From Maricaulis sp047308265 (GTDB lineage: Bacteria; Pseudomonadota; Alphaproteobacteria; Caulobacterales; Maricaulaceae): DNA of 64,000 nt. Every line of letters starts with the position of its first letter. The stretch's first letter is position 1. Below the pieces are notes generated by a model, which saw nothing but the letters and a program-made list of their open reading frames with translations, was not told the DNA's origin and did not search any database. The DNA is taken from assembly GCF_047308265.1 (NCBI RefSeq), contig NZ_JBKQWY010000002.1, forward strand, positions 124,001 through 188,000. Direction: 5' to 3'. Made by a program: the position numbers and the translations under genes. Positions 24,611-33,400 of this stretch are shown here, piece by piece.

Positions 24611-25309
24611 TTAGGGGGTGTCGGCCAACACGATTTCCGCATCCGAAGAGGCGGTAATGGTCAGGGTTTCGACATCACGGATGGCGGCACCATCGCGTGT
24701 GTCGAGTTCCACCCCGTTCACCTCGGCCTGACCTGCAGCCACGGTCAGATAGGCATGGCGACCGGGTTTGAGGGTGTATGTCACGTGCTCACCGGCCTTC
24801 AGGAAAGCTCCGAGAATACGGGCATCCTGTCGGATGAGAGCACCGCCTTCAGCTTCAGGATTGCCCGAAGCCAGGACAGACCACTTGCCGCTGCGATCGG
24901 TCTTGGGGAAGGCGACCGTTTCCCAGCGTGGATCACCTCCCGCTTCGGCGGGGATGATCCAGATCTGGAAGATCGAGGTGCGATCCTGTTCCAGATTGTA
25001 TTCCGAATGCATCACGCCGGTGCCTGCGGACATGACCTGGACGTCACCGGCCTCGGTGCGGCCTTCATTGCCCATATTGTCTTTGTGCGTGATGGCCCCT
25101 TCGCGAACATAGGTGATGATCTCCATGTCGCGGTGAGGGTGCATGCCAAAACCGGTGCCCGCGGCAATCTCGTCATCATTCCAGACCCGCAGGGCGCCCC
25201 ATCCCATGCGTTGGGGCTCATAATAGTTGGCAAAGCTGAAATGATGGCGTGCATTGAGCCAGCCGTGATTGGCATGACCTAGCGTGTCAAAAGCGCGTTT
25301 CTCAATCAT
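24611..25309 (-). CDS. Pirin family protein (bicupin)
   Basis: The 232-residue protein has the two-cupin pirin fold. The metal site in the N-terminal cupin is visible as HPHRDMEIITYV and GVMHSEYN, giving the His/His/His/Glu set. YhaK-type and YhhW-type pirins have quercetinase activity in some bacteria; elsewhere the role is unknown. AAGGAGG lies just before the ATG at 25309, so the longer reading is rejected. The gene follows the MoxR-type operon on the same strand after about 100 bases but need not be part of it. Confidence 0.92.
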   Translation of the reverse strand: MIEKRAFDTLGHANHGWLNARHHFSFANYYEPQRMGWGALRVWNDDEIAAGTGFGMHPHRDMEIITYVREGAITHKDNMGNEGRTEAGDVQVMSAGTGVMHSEYNLEQDRTSIFQIWIIPAEAGGDPRWETVAFPKTDRSGKWSVLASGNPEAEGGALIRQDARILGAFLKAGEHVTYTLKPGRHAYLTVAAGQAEVNGVELDTRDGAAIRDVETLTITASSDAEIVLADTP

Positions 25310-25410
25310 GACGTCCTCCTTGGATAATCGATCTGGGGAGGATGTAGCCCTGGGCGTGGCGGAGAAAAACTGGACGTCCCGCGCAAGATTTATTCCGGAG
25401 AGGAAATGAT

Positions 25411-27474
25411 CTAGCGGCCTTCCCGCCACCAGCCCAGGCCGAGTAAACCCGCAGCCAGCAAGACCACAAGCAGGCCGGGCAGCAGCGGGGTCTGGCGGGC
25501 ATCTCGAACCACATAACGTTCATTGCGCATCAGTCCGAGCCAGGCCCGACCGGCCTGATTGCTGTCCGCTCGCGTCCGTCGCACGGTGGGAAGGCGCAGG
25601 TCTGACCCTTCGCCCAGGCTCAGTGTTGTTCCGCCGGTCTCCCGGGTGAGAGGGCGCAGTCCATCATCTGTGGGCTGGAGATCGGCAAATTCGCGCGGAC
25701 TGAGCGGTCCAAGAGCGGCCACCGTGGTCAGCTCGCCCGAACGCAGACGGACCAGTCCCGACCCGGTGGCGGGAATATCTGCGGTGAAACGGCCCGTATC
25801 GCCAGCCTGCATGTCGACCGTCTCGCGACGACCATCCGGCCAGGTCAGTTCAAGGGGCGGCGCCTCGTCGGACAAGGTAATGCGTTCGGCGCGCAACTCA
25901 CTGTCGACGGCCAGGGCGGTCAGGCGTTCCTCATCCAATTCCGGTTCTTGCATGAGCCAGTGGGCCACACGACGGAACATCTCCGCATAGGGTCCTCCGC
26001 CATCGAAACCACGGGACCAGAGCCAGGTCTGATCGCTCATCACCATGGCCGTCCGGCCGCGCTCCTGTCGGCTGACAACAAGAAGAGGCAGTCCCTCCTC
26101 CGTTTCCAGCAGGGTCTCGCCATCGAGCGGCGTCCCGTGAATCACGCGGAACCAGCGGCCCCAGTTCGGCTCGCCATCTGGCGGGGCCAAGCCGGCTGTG
26201 ACCGGGTGGCGTTCACCCAGATCCGTGGTGGCCGGACGAAAACCCTCCTCGGTGATATAGCCCGTCGGTCGGACCGGCAGGACGGCCGAGAGCGGGGTTC
26301 GATACAGGCTGGGCGGCCCGGCAAAGGGTGGACCCGCCGTCACCAGCAGAGCGCCGCCGTTTTCGACATAGCGAGCGATATAGTCGAAATAGAGCATCTG
26401 GATGATGTTCCGGCGCGGATAGCGGTCGAAAATGATCAGATCGAATTCGTCCAGGCGCTCGGCAAACAGTTCGCGTACCGGAAAACCAATTAGGGCCAAT
26501 TCTTCTGGCGGGGTGGCATCACGACGATCTGGCGGACGCAAGATCGTGAAATGGACGAGATCCACGGAGGGGTCCGATTTCAGGAGGTCGCGCCAGACAC
26601 GCGCGCCATTATGGGGCTCGCCGGTCACCAGCAAGACACGCAACCGGTCGCGGACGCCATTTACAGACACGGCGGCCCGGTTATTGATCAGGGAGATTTC
26701 CTGCGGGCCCTCATTGACCTCGATCTCGATAACATTGGCGCCGCGGCGCTCGACCGGCACTTCGATGCGGGTGGTACGTCCGATCGTCAGACGGTGGCTT
26801 TGCGGTTCACCGCCTTCAAAGCGGAAACTGACCAGGGCTGAGCCCTGCATCGCCGGATCTTCGATACGTAACTGGAAGCTCGCTGTCTGGCCGACAATGC
26901 CGTATCGCGGTGCTTCCTCGATCACCAAACGTCGGTCCGTGGAGGCCATATTGCCGGCAATGACGGCATGCAGTGGAGCTTCGCTGTCGAGCAGGCCCTC
27001 AGCCGTCTCCGGAAGGTCGTGCACCTGACCATCGGTGGCCAGGATCACGCCAGCTAGACGATCGCGCGGTACACTGGCCAGGGCCGATTGCACACCGTCG
27101 AAAAGCCGGGTGCCGTCCTCGCTCTCACCGGCATCGATCTCGACCAGATCCAGCATGGGATCGGCTTCGGCCAGCGCCCGCAGTTCACCAGCGAAGGCGT
27201 CGGAGGCGTCGCGACGCTCTCCCAGTTCCATGGAGGCGCTGGTGTCGCGAACCAGAACAGCGATGTCGCTCAGGGGCTCGCGTTCCTCTTCAACCAGGCT
27301 GGGATTGGCCAGCACCAGGCCGATCAGACCCACAAGAACCGCGCGCCAGATCCAGCCCGCCAGACCTTTCCAGGCCGCGTAGGCAATGATCAGCACAGCC
27401 AGGGCCGCCGCTCCGATCAGTATGGGTTCGGGGAGCAGGGGGGCGAAACTGATATGAGTTGCTGTCAGCGCCAT
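25411..27474 (-). CDS. VWA-type membrane protein with glutamine amidotransferase-like domain
   Basis: The 687-residue protein has two membrane helices at the N-terminus (about residues 15-60), then a von Willebrand A-like domain with metal-site motif DTSASM near residue 92. A beta-rich domain follows, then an alpha/beta segment resembling class I glutamine amidotransferase folds, with DLIIFDRYPRRN and GGALLVTAGPPF. A final membrane helix lies near the C-terminus. Such proteins accompany MoxR and DUF58 genes; no enzymatic residue set is obvious. Its start codon abuts the stop of the DUF4159 gene, so it is the last gene of the four-gene operon. Confidence 0.75.
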   Translation of the reverse strand: MALTATHISFAPLLPEPILIGAAALAVLIIAYAAWKGLAGWIWRAVLVGLIGLVLANPSLVEEEREPLSDIAVLVRDTSASMELGERRDASDAFAGELRALAEADPMLDLVEIDAGESEDGTRLFDGVQSALASVPRDRLAGVILATDGQVHDLPETAEGLLDSEAPLHAVIAGNMASTDRRLVIEEAPRYGIVGQTASFQLRIEDPAMQGSALVSFRFEGGEPQSHRLTIGRTTRIEVPVERRGANVIEIEVNEGPQEISLINNRAAVSVNGVRDRLRVLLVTGEPHNGARVWRDLLKSDPSVDLVHFTILRPPDRRDATPPEELALIGFPVRELFAERLDEFDLIIFDRYPRRNIIQMLYFDYIARYVENGGALLVTAGPPFAGPPSLYRTPLSAVLPVRPTGYITEEGFRPATTDLGERHPVTAGLAPPDGEPNWGRWFRVIHGTPLDGETLLETEEGLPLLVVSRQERGRTAMVMSDQTWLWSRGFDGGGPYAEMFRRVAHWLMQEPELDEERLTALAVDSELRAERITLSDEAPPLELTWPDGRRETVDMQAGDTGRFTADIPATGSGLVRLRSGELTTVAALGPLSPREFADLQPTDDGLRPLTRETGGTTLSLGEGSDLRLPTVRRTRADSNQAGRAWLGLMRNERYVVRDARQTPLLPGLLVVLLAAGLLGLGWWREGR

Positions 27475-30216
27475 TTATTGCCCCAGACGTTCCAGAAGAG
27501 CCGGGACATGCACCTGGTCGGCCTTGTAATTCCCGGTGAGCGCGTACATCGCCATGTTCACTCCGACCCGGCGCGCCATTTCGCGTTGTCGGTCGCCGCC
27601 ATCAACTGGATAGAGCGGCTCGCCATTGGGGCCCACAGCCCAGGCCGCGGCCCAATCATGCGCTCCGATCACCACCCCCGATGTGCCATCGCGCGAAGCG
27701 CCGTCTGGATTGGCCTCCACCCAGATCGGCGAGCCGGAATAGCGACCTGGAAACTCCTGGAGCAGGTAAAAGGCTTTGGTCAGCACGTGATCATTGGGAA
27801 TGCGCGAGAGGGTTGGGACGTCAATCGATTCAAGGACGGACACCAGTCCGGGATGGGGGGCACCGGCGCGTGTGAAGGCCCGGTCGGCGTCCTGGGTGTC
27901 AAAAATGATCAGTCCGCCACTTTGCAGATAGGCACTGACCCGTTCAGCGCTCTGTGTATCAAGGGCCTGTGCCGTTTCCAGAACGGGCCAGTAGATCATC
28001 GGGTAGAAGATCAATTCGTCCACCGCCGGGTCAACGGCATGCGGCGGGGCAGGTTCCATGGCGCTGCGGGAGCGGACATCAAAGCCCAGTCCTGTGAGGC
28101 CCTCGCGTGAGCGCTGGTCGACGCTGGCGTCACCGGTTTCCACATAGGCAAAACGCAGGCTCAACGCGGCCTCAACTGACTGCGGTCGGGAGCCTTCGAT
28201 TGGCTGGGCGGAGGCGGGGTCGATCATAAGACCGCTCAGGCCCATCGCCAGAAGCAGGGCTGTCAGACCATTTCCGGCCCGGCGTGGCAGGCGCGGCAGC
28301 CGCCCGGCCAGAGCCAGAGCGAGCAGGATATCGGCCATCAGGGCGATGAACGCCCCGATGAGCAGTGCAGGCAGAAGGTCGATTTGCTGGCGGATCATGC
28401 CGTTCATGTAACGCACACCCTGCAAGTCGGCCGACATAGCGGTCAGTTGGGTCCGGGCCGTGGCGATGTTGAGGGTGTTGAGGCTGGCGCCCAGGCGGTA
28501 GAGGCCGGGCGGGGTGAGGGCGGTTGCATCACGGGCGGACCATTGCTCATCCGGAATCGGCAGAGCGGAAACACCGGGACGGGAGAGCTGGCCATTGCCG
28601 TCGAGGATCTGATCAAGCACCCAGGCCCCGGAGGTCGCCGGAGTGATGTCCGATGTGCGCGCAAGTCCGGTGATCCGTTGCAGCATGCGCGGAAACAGGC
28701 CGGACAACGGCAGGTCTGACCAGTCGGGGCTGGCGGTAACGTGGAACAGGATGATCCATCCATTGCCGCGGCGTTCAGCCGTCACCAGGGGAGTGCCATC
28801 CTCCAGACGCGCCCAGATCCGGTCCGGGGCGGCGGTGCCGGGTTCGGCCAGAACCTGGCGGTCGATCGTGGCGCTGACATCCACGGGTAGTCCGGCGAAG
28901 GGGGAGCGGTCGTCAAACGGCGCCATGCGTTGGGGCGTGTCCCAGTTGAGAGCGCCGCCGAACAGGCGGCCCCCCTCACGCAGAACTACGGGCAGAAGAT
29001 CATCGCTGCGTGCAGCCAGTCTGGGGCCGGCAAACCGCAGCAAGACCCCGCCGTCTTCCACGAACTCCGACAGGGTGTCATCATCGCTTCGCGCACTGTC
29101 GACCATCACGAGAATGGCCGCATCATTGTCGATCAGGCTGGCCAGATCGCCGGTGACCAGTTCGGTATGGGGGGCAAGAGCGCTTTCTATGTAATGAAGT
29201 TCGGAGAGCAGGGGCTGACCGTCTTCACCTTCCGGTTCGATCAGGCCTGTACGCGGTCTTTGCCATTGATCGCCCAGCAAATGCACGGCGCCTGCGCTGT
29301 TCGAGCCGTCAATCTGCAGGCGGGTGATCCGGTTGCGCAGATCCAGCGGCAAATCGATGGACAGGCGCACTTCTCCGCTGTCCGCTGCAAACCGGGTGTC
29401 CGCGCGGGCAATCGCCTGTCCGTCCGCACCCAGCGCGGTCACGCTGACGTCGCGTGGCAGGGGGCGGGCGATACGCTGAAGCCGGACGTCCAGACCCTGT
29501 GGAGTGGCCTCCGGGGGCAGGATGGCCAGCGGGACGCGCCCGTCCTCCGGTTGCCAGAGGCGAACCGGACCGAGATCACTCAGCTCACGCGCAAACCCGT
29601 CCTGGCCCGTCTGGTCCAGACCATCAGACAGCCAGATCACATCCATGCGGGCCGGCAGAAACGCCTGCGCGCGAGCCTCGCGGATCCGGGTCTCCGCCAG
29701 ATCATAGGCCGAAGGCCAGGCTTGGGGGCGGGCGAGTTGAAGTCGCCGGTCCAGATTGACAGGCTGGTCGAGCCGGAGGGGGGCTTGTCGGTCAGGATGG
29801 GCAGCAGTGAGGATCAGTGCCGCCAGGCGTCCATCGCGCCGCGCCTGGTCCAGCCATTGCCCGGCCAGGCGGCGAGTCTCGCTCCAGTTTTCAGCAGCCG
29901 ACCACCCGTTATCGATCACCAGCAAAAGCGGGGCATCATCGGCCGGGCTGGGTTCTGCTTGGGGTCCCCAGCTCGGCCGGGCCAGGGCGATAATGATCAG
30001 CGCGGCCATCAAAAGCCGGAACAGGATCAGCCACCAGGGCGCACTATGCGGTGTCTCCGCGTCGTCCTTGACGTTCAGCAAAAGGCGAAGCGGTGGAAAA
30101 AGGGCCTGTTTGGGCGCAGGCGGTGTGGCGCGCAGGAGCAGCCAGAGCACGGGCAGGGTCAACAGACCCAGCAGCGCCAGAGGCGCAGCAAAGCTTAGCG
30201 GGCCCAGCGTGATCAT
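27475..30216 (-). CDS. BatA-like / DUF4159 domain membrane protein
   Basis: A 913-residue protein. The N-terminus is a BatA-type pair of membrane helices (about residues 5-30 and 60-82, the second followed by ALARPSWG). A VWA-like portion with LLVIDNGWSA and large periplasmic domains follow. A helix pair lies at about 620-665. The C-terminal DUF4159 domain (about 700-910) contains ELIFYPMIYWPV and GGLIIFDTQDADRAF. The DUF4159 fold is glutamine amidotransferase-like. It overlaps the DUF58 gene by four bases. Function is unknown; members are found with MoxR ATPases. Confidence 0.85.
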   Translation of the reverse strand: MITLGPLSFAAPLALLGLLTLPVLWLLLRATPPAPKQALFPPLRLLLNVKDDAETPHSAPWWLILFRLLMAALIIIALARPSWGPQAEPSPADDAPLLLVIDNGWSAAENWSETRRLAGQWLDQARRDGRLAALILTAAHPDRQAPLRLDQPVNLDRRLQLARPQAWPSAYDLAETRIREARAQAFLPARMDVIWLSDGLDQTGQDGFARELSDLGPVRLWQPEDGRVPLAILPPEATPQGLDVRLQRIARPLPRDVSVTALGADGQAIARADTRFAADSGEVRLSIDLPLDLRNRITRLQIDGSNSAGAVHLLGDQWQRPRTGLIEPEGEDGQPLLSELHYIESALAPHTELVTGDLASLIDNDAAILVMVDSARSDDDTLSEFVEDGGVLLRFAGPRLAARSDDLLPVVLREGGRLFGGALNWDTPQRMAPFDDRSPFAGLPVDVSATIDRQVLAEPGTAAPDRIWARLEDGTPLVTAERRGNGWIILFHVTASPDWSDLPLSGLFPRMLQRITGLARTSDITPATSGAWVLDQILDGNGQLSRPGVSALPIPDEQWSARDATALTPPGLYRLGASLNTLNIATARTQLTAMSADLQGVRYMNGMIRQQIDLLPALLIGAFIALMADILLALALAGRLPRLPRRAGNGLTALLLAMGLSGLMIDPASAQPIEGSRPQSVEAALSLRFAYVETGDASVDQRSREGLTGLGFDVRSRSAMEPAPPHAVDPAVDELIFYPMIYWPVLETAQALDTQSAERVSAYLQSGGLIIFDTQDADRAFTRAGAPHPGLVSVLESIDVPTLSRIPNDHVLTKAFYLLQEFPGRYSGSPIWVEANPDGASRDGTSGVVIGAHDWAAAWAVGPNGEPLYPVDGGDRQREMARRVGVNMAMYALTGNYKADQVHVPALLERLGQ

Positions 30217-31115
30217 GTGGCCAAACCTCCAGCCAGCGCCTGGTAGATCGCCATAACCGGGATGCTAGCGGGCTTGTCGGTTCGGTGTGTCACCAAGACC
30301 CAGCCGCGTTGGCGGGCCAGGGCGTCAAGCTGTTCGCCGTGCTCGGACCAGCGTTTCTGATAGACCGAGCGTGCATCTTCCGCCCGGCCAAACAGGATAT
30401 CGTCATGGCTGCCCGGCGCTCTGAACCGCGTCCGCCCCGTGTAGGGAAAGTCTTCCTCGGCCGGATCAATGACGCGGAGCATGACGCCACGCGCTTCAAA
30501 TCCGGCAAAGCGGTCGAGGCGGGCATGCCAGGTTTCAACCGGATCAAGAAAATCACCGGCGAGGATGACACGTCCATGTCGCGCCAGGGCAGGTGCGTCC
30601 ACTGCCGCGGCTTCGCCGGGACCGATCGCCAGGTGACGGGACACGCGTTCCAGCCCGTGTGCCCCGCTGCGTGGTCGTCCACTCTCATTGAGGGCGGCGA
30701 CCCGCTCCCCGCCCTGCGTCAACAGGGTCGCCAGGGCGATGACGCAGACAGCGGCTCGATCGCGCTTGGTCGGAACGCGCCGGGAGGAGGCGAAATCCAT
30801 CGACGGCCTGCCATCGCGCCAGATCCAGACCGTGTTGGCTGCTTCCCATTCATTCTGGCGAACAAAAAGCTGGCCGGTCTTGGCTGAGCGGCGCCAGTCA
30901 ATATCGGACTGTCCATCGCCGGTCTGGTGGTGGCGATACTGCCAGAAGGTTTCTCCCAGACCTGACCGGCGGCGTCCATGAACACCGGGCGCAACCGTCG
31001 CGGCAATGCGGCGGGCTTCGGCCTGCAGAGCCGGTAGACGCGCAGCAGCATCCTCGCCCGCATGACGCAGGCGAAGAATCTGGGCTTCACGATCGGACCG
31101 GCGGGTCTGGCTCAT
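30213..31115 (-). CDS. DUF58 domain protein
   Basis: The 300-residue soluble protein carries a DUF58 domain. The diagnostic region is DIDWRRSAKTGQLFVRQNE at about residues 75-93, with a VWA-like fold after it (VWIWRDGRPSMDF). The MIDAS-type DxSxS is degenerate in this protein. DUF58 proteins are thought to be partners or clients of MoxR AAA+ ATPases. It lies five bases downstream of the MoxR gene and overlaps the DUF4159 gene, so one operon is certain in practice. Confidence 0.9.
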   Translation of the reverse strand: MSQTRRSDREAQILRLRHAGEDAAARLPALQAEARRIAATVAPGVHGRRRSGLGETFWQYRHHQTGDGQSDIDWRRSAKTGQLFVRQNEWEAANTVWIWRDGRPSMDFASSRRVPTKRDRAAVCVIALATLLTQGGERVAALNESGRPRSGAHGLERVSRHLAIGPGEAAAVDAPALARHGRVILAGDFLDPVETWHARLDRFAGFEARGVMLRVIDPAEEDFPYTGRTRFRAPGSHDDILFGRAEDARSVYQKRWSEHGEQLDALARQRGWVLVTHRTDKPASIPVMAIYQALAGGLAT

Positions 31116-31120
31116 CAGGG

Positions 31121-32137
31121 TCAGGCCGCCTGGGCAGCCAGGGTGCGGATCAGGCCTTCCAGGGTCTGGCCGTCGGCGCGTGCGGCAAAGCTCAGTGCCA
31201 TGCGGTGTTTGAGAACCGGTTCGGCCAGGGCTTCCACATCATCCGTGGAGGGGGCGAGGCGGCCTTGAAGCAGTGCCCGTGCCCGACAGGCCAGCATCAG
31301 GGCCTGACCGGCGCGCGGCCCCGGACCCCAGGCGACGCCGTCGCGTACCGCATCCATATCGCTGTCTTCGGGACGTGCCTGGCGCAGTAGGTCGAGAATG
31401 GCCTCGAGCACTTTTTCGCCCACGGGCAGACGCCGCACGAGGTCCTGCAGGTCGAGGATCTCTCTGGCGCTGAGGACCTCGATGGCCTCTGCGGCGTTCG
31501 CGCCTGTCGTGGCCAGCAGGATCTGGCGTTCGGCGTCGCGGCTGGGATAGGGAATATCGACCTGCATCAGGAAACGGTCGAGCTGGGCTTCAGGCAAAGG
31601 ATAGGTACCTTCCTGCTCGATCGGGTTTTGTGTTGCCAGCACATGGAAGGGGGCCGGCAGATCATGGCGTTCACCGGCCACGGTCACATGATGCTCCTGC
31701 ATGGCTTCGAGCAGGGCAGCCTGGGTGCGCGGGCTGGCGCGGTTGATCTCGTCGGCCATCAACAGGCGGCAGAAGACCGGGCCTTCCACAAACCGAAATT
31801 GACGTTTGCCGTCCTCGCCCTCGTCTAGGATTTCCGAACCGAGGATATCGCCCGGCATCAGGTCTGGCGTGAACTGGATGCGCTTGGTGGACAGACCGGT
31901 CGCAATGGCAATGGTCTGCACCAGACGGGTCTTGGCCAGGCCGGGCGCGCCGACAAGCAGGGCATGGCCACCGGCCAGAATCGAGGCCAGGCACAGATCG
32001 ACCGGTGTCTCCAATCCGTAGATAACCTTGCCGATCGAGGCTTTCACCGCTTGCAGGCGTTCCGCGGCCTTGTCGGCACGGGCAATCAGCGCGTCCTGCG
32101 AATTCTGCGCATCAGCGGCTTCAATCGCGTCGGTCAT
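31121..32137 (-). CDS. MoxR family AAA+ ATPase
   Basis: The 338-residue AAA+ chaperone-like ATPase has Walker A GAPGLAKT, Walker B LLMADEINRA and sensor 1 HVLATQNPIEQEGTYPLPEAQLDRF. The last motif is the signature of the MoxR branch. MoxR proteins help assemble or activate metal-dependent and VWA-domain proteins. I chose the ATG at 32137 with AAGGAAA upstream over the longer reading. It leads the four-gene operon and is divergent from the DUF1285 gene, with 82 bases between start codons. Confidence 0.93.
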   Translation of the reverse strand: MTDAIEAADAQNSQDALIARADKAAERLQAVKASIGKVIYGLETPVDLCLASILAGGHALLVGAPGLAKTRLVQTIAIATGLSTKRIQFTPDLMPGDILGSEILDEGEDGKRQFRFVEGPVFCRLLMADEINRASPRTQAALLEAMQEHHVTVAGERHDLPAPFHVLATQNPIEQEGTYPLPEAQLDRFLMQVDIPYPSRDAERQILLATTGANAAEAIEVLSAREILDLQDLVRRLPVGEKVLEAILDLLRQARPEDSDMDAVRDGVAWGPGPRAGQALMLACRARALLQGRLAPSTDDVEALAEPVLKHRMALSFAARADGQTLEGLIRTLAAQAA

Positions 32138-32219
32138 CGTCCTAGTTTCCTTGTTAAACCCGTTCCCTGGCCGCAGGGGCCGCTTTTCGCGAGCATGGCC
32201 CCGCAATGATGAGCTGTCC

Positions 32220-32783
32220 ATGCCTGAACATGCCGGTAAAGCTGATCCATTACAGTCCCTTCTGGACGCCGCGCGGCGTTCTGGTGATGGTCTGCCCCCT
32301 GTTGAACTCTGGGAGCCCGATTATTGCGGCGAAATGGACATGGTCATCCGCCGTGATGGCAGCTGGTGGCATGAAGGCCGACGCATTACCCGTGACCGTC
32401 TTACACGCCTGTTTGCGAGGATCTTGCGGAAAGATGACGACGGCGTTCATTATCTGGTGACGCCAGTTGAGAAAATCGGGATCACTGTCGAGATCGCCCC
32501 CTTTCTGGCCATACGCATGGACCGGATTGGCGACGGGTGTGATCAAGTTCTCGTGTTCGAGACCAATATGGGCGATCTGGTCGAATTGGGGACGGATCAT
32601 GGCTTCACCCTGTCCGAGGCAGAGGATGGCCAGCCTGTTCCGTTGATCCATGTTCGCGGTCGGCTGGAGGCTTTGCTCTCGCGTCCCGTCTTTTATGAAT
32701 TCGTCGATCTGGTGAGCGAGCATCAAGGCCGTGATGGCATCTGGAGTGGCGGCGTGTTTTTTCCGTTGGAGCCGACGACGTGA
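32220..32783 (+). CDS. DUF1285 domain protein
   Basis: The 187-residue protein matches DUF1285. Family marks are MDMVIRRDGSWWHEGRRITRDRLTRLFARIL, where the WxHxGxPI-like core appears as WWHEGRRI, and the later YLVTPVEKIGI. The fold is known from structural genomics but the function is not. Its TGA overlaps the GTG of the Nudix gene. With that gene and cca it forms a tightly packed three-gene operon. Confidence 0.85.
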   Translation: MPEHAGKADPLQSLLDAARRSGDGLPPVELWEPDYCGEMDMVIRRDGSWWHEGRRITRDRLTRLFARILRKDDDGVHYLVTPVEKIGITVEIAPFLAIRMDRIGDGCDQVLVFETNMGDLVELGTDHGFTLSEAEDGQPVPLIHVRGRLEALLSRPVFYEFVDLVSEHQGRDGIWSGGVFFPLEPTT

Positions 32784-33400
32784 GTGAAGTGTTGATTCAG
32801 CGGATTCGTGAACGCCTGGACCCGGTGGGACGTGTGCCCGGCCTGCCCGCCATGGGGGATGCGGTCATTTCCGGTGATCATCTTGATCCGCCTCAGGACC
32901 TTGTACCAGCGGCGGTGCTGGTGCCGCTCCTCTGGCAGGGCAGCGAGCCCCATCTCCTATTTACCGAGCGTGCGGCTCATCTCAAGAAACATGCGGGCCA
33001 GATCAGTTTTCCCGGGGGCCGGATCGAACCCAATGGGGAAAGCCCGGCCGAGGCAGCAGTGCGCGAACTGGAGGAAGAAATCGGGATCGCGTCCTCTCAT
33101 GTCGAACTACTCGGTCAGTCCGATGTCTACCAAACGGGAACCGGATTTTCGGTGACACCCATCGTTGCCCGTCTACACGATGGATATGATCTCACCCCCG
33201 ATCCAGGCGAGGTGGCAGATGTGTTCACGGCGCCGTTTGCGTTTTTCATGGACCCGAGAAATCACCGCAGACAATCGGCCATGTGGAAGGGCAGGATGCG
33301 GCATTTCTACGCCATGCCCTGGCAGGACCGGAATGTGTGGGGCGCCACAGCGGGCATGATCAAGGTCTTGCACCAGCGCCTGTACGAAAGGGCGGCCTGA
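32780..33400 (+). CDS. Nudix hydrolase, CoA pyrophosphatase type
   Basis: The 206-residue protein has a Nudix box beginning GGRIEPNGESPAEAA and ending RELEEEIGI. The upstream LLFTERAAHLKKHAGQISFPGG belongs to the NudL/CoA-pyrophosphatase subfamily (UPF0035), which cleaves CoA to 4'-phosphopantetheine and 3',5'-ADP. The GTG start overlaps the DUF1285 stop by four bases. The TGA overlaps the cca ATG. Confidence 0.9.
   Translation: MSEVLIQRIRERLDPVGRVPGLPAMGDAVISGDHLDPPQDLVPAAVLVPLLWQGSEPHLLFTERAAHLKKHAGQISFPGGRIEPNGESPAEAAVRELEEEIGIASSHVELLGQSDVYQTGTGFSVTPIVARLHDGYDLTPDPGEVADVFTAPFAFFMDPRNHRRQSAMWKGRMRHFYAMPWQDRNVWGATAGMIKVLHQRLYERAA

Noticed and set aside
28930..30198. Plus-strand open frame opposite the DUF4159 gene
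   Set aside because: No domain or ribosome site, and the opposite strand holds a convincing multi-domain gene in a tight operon.
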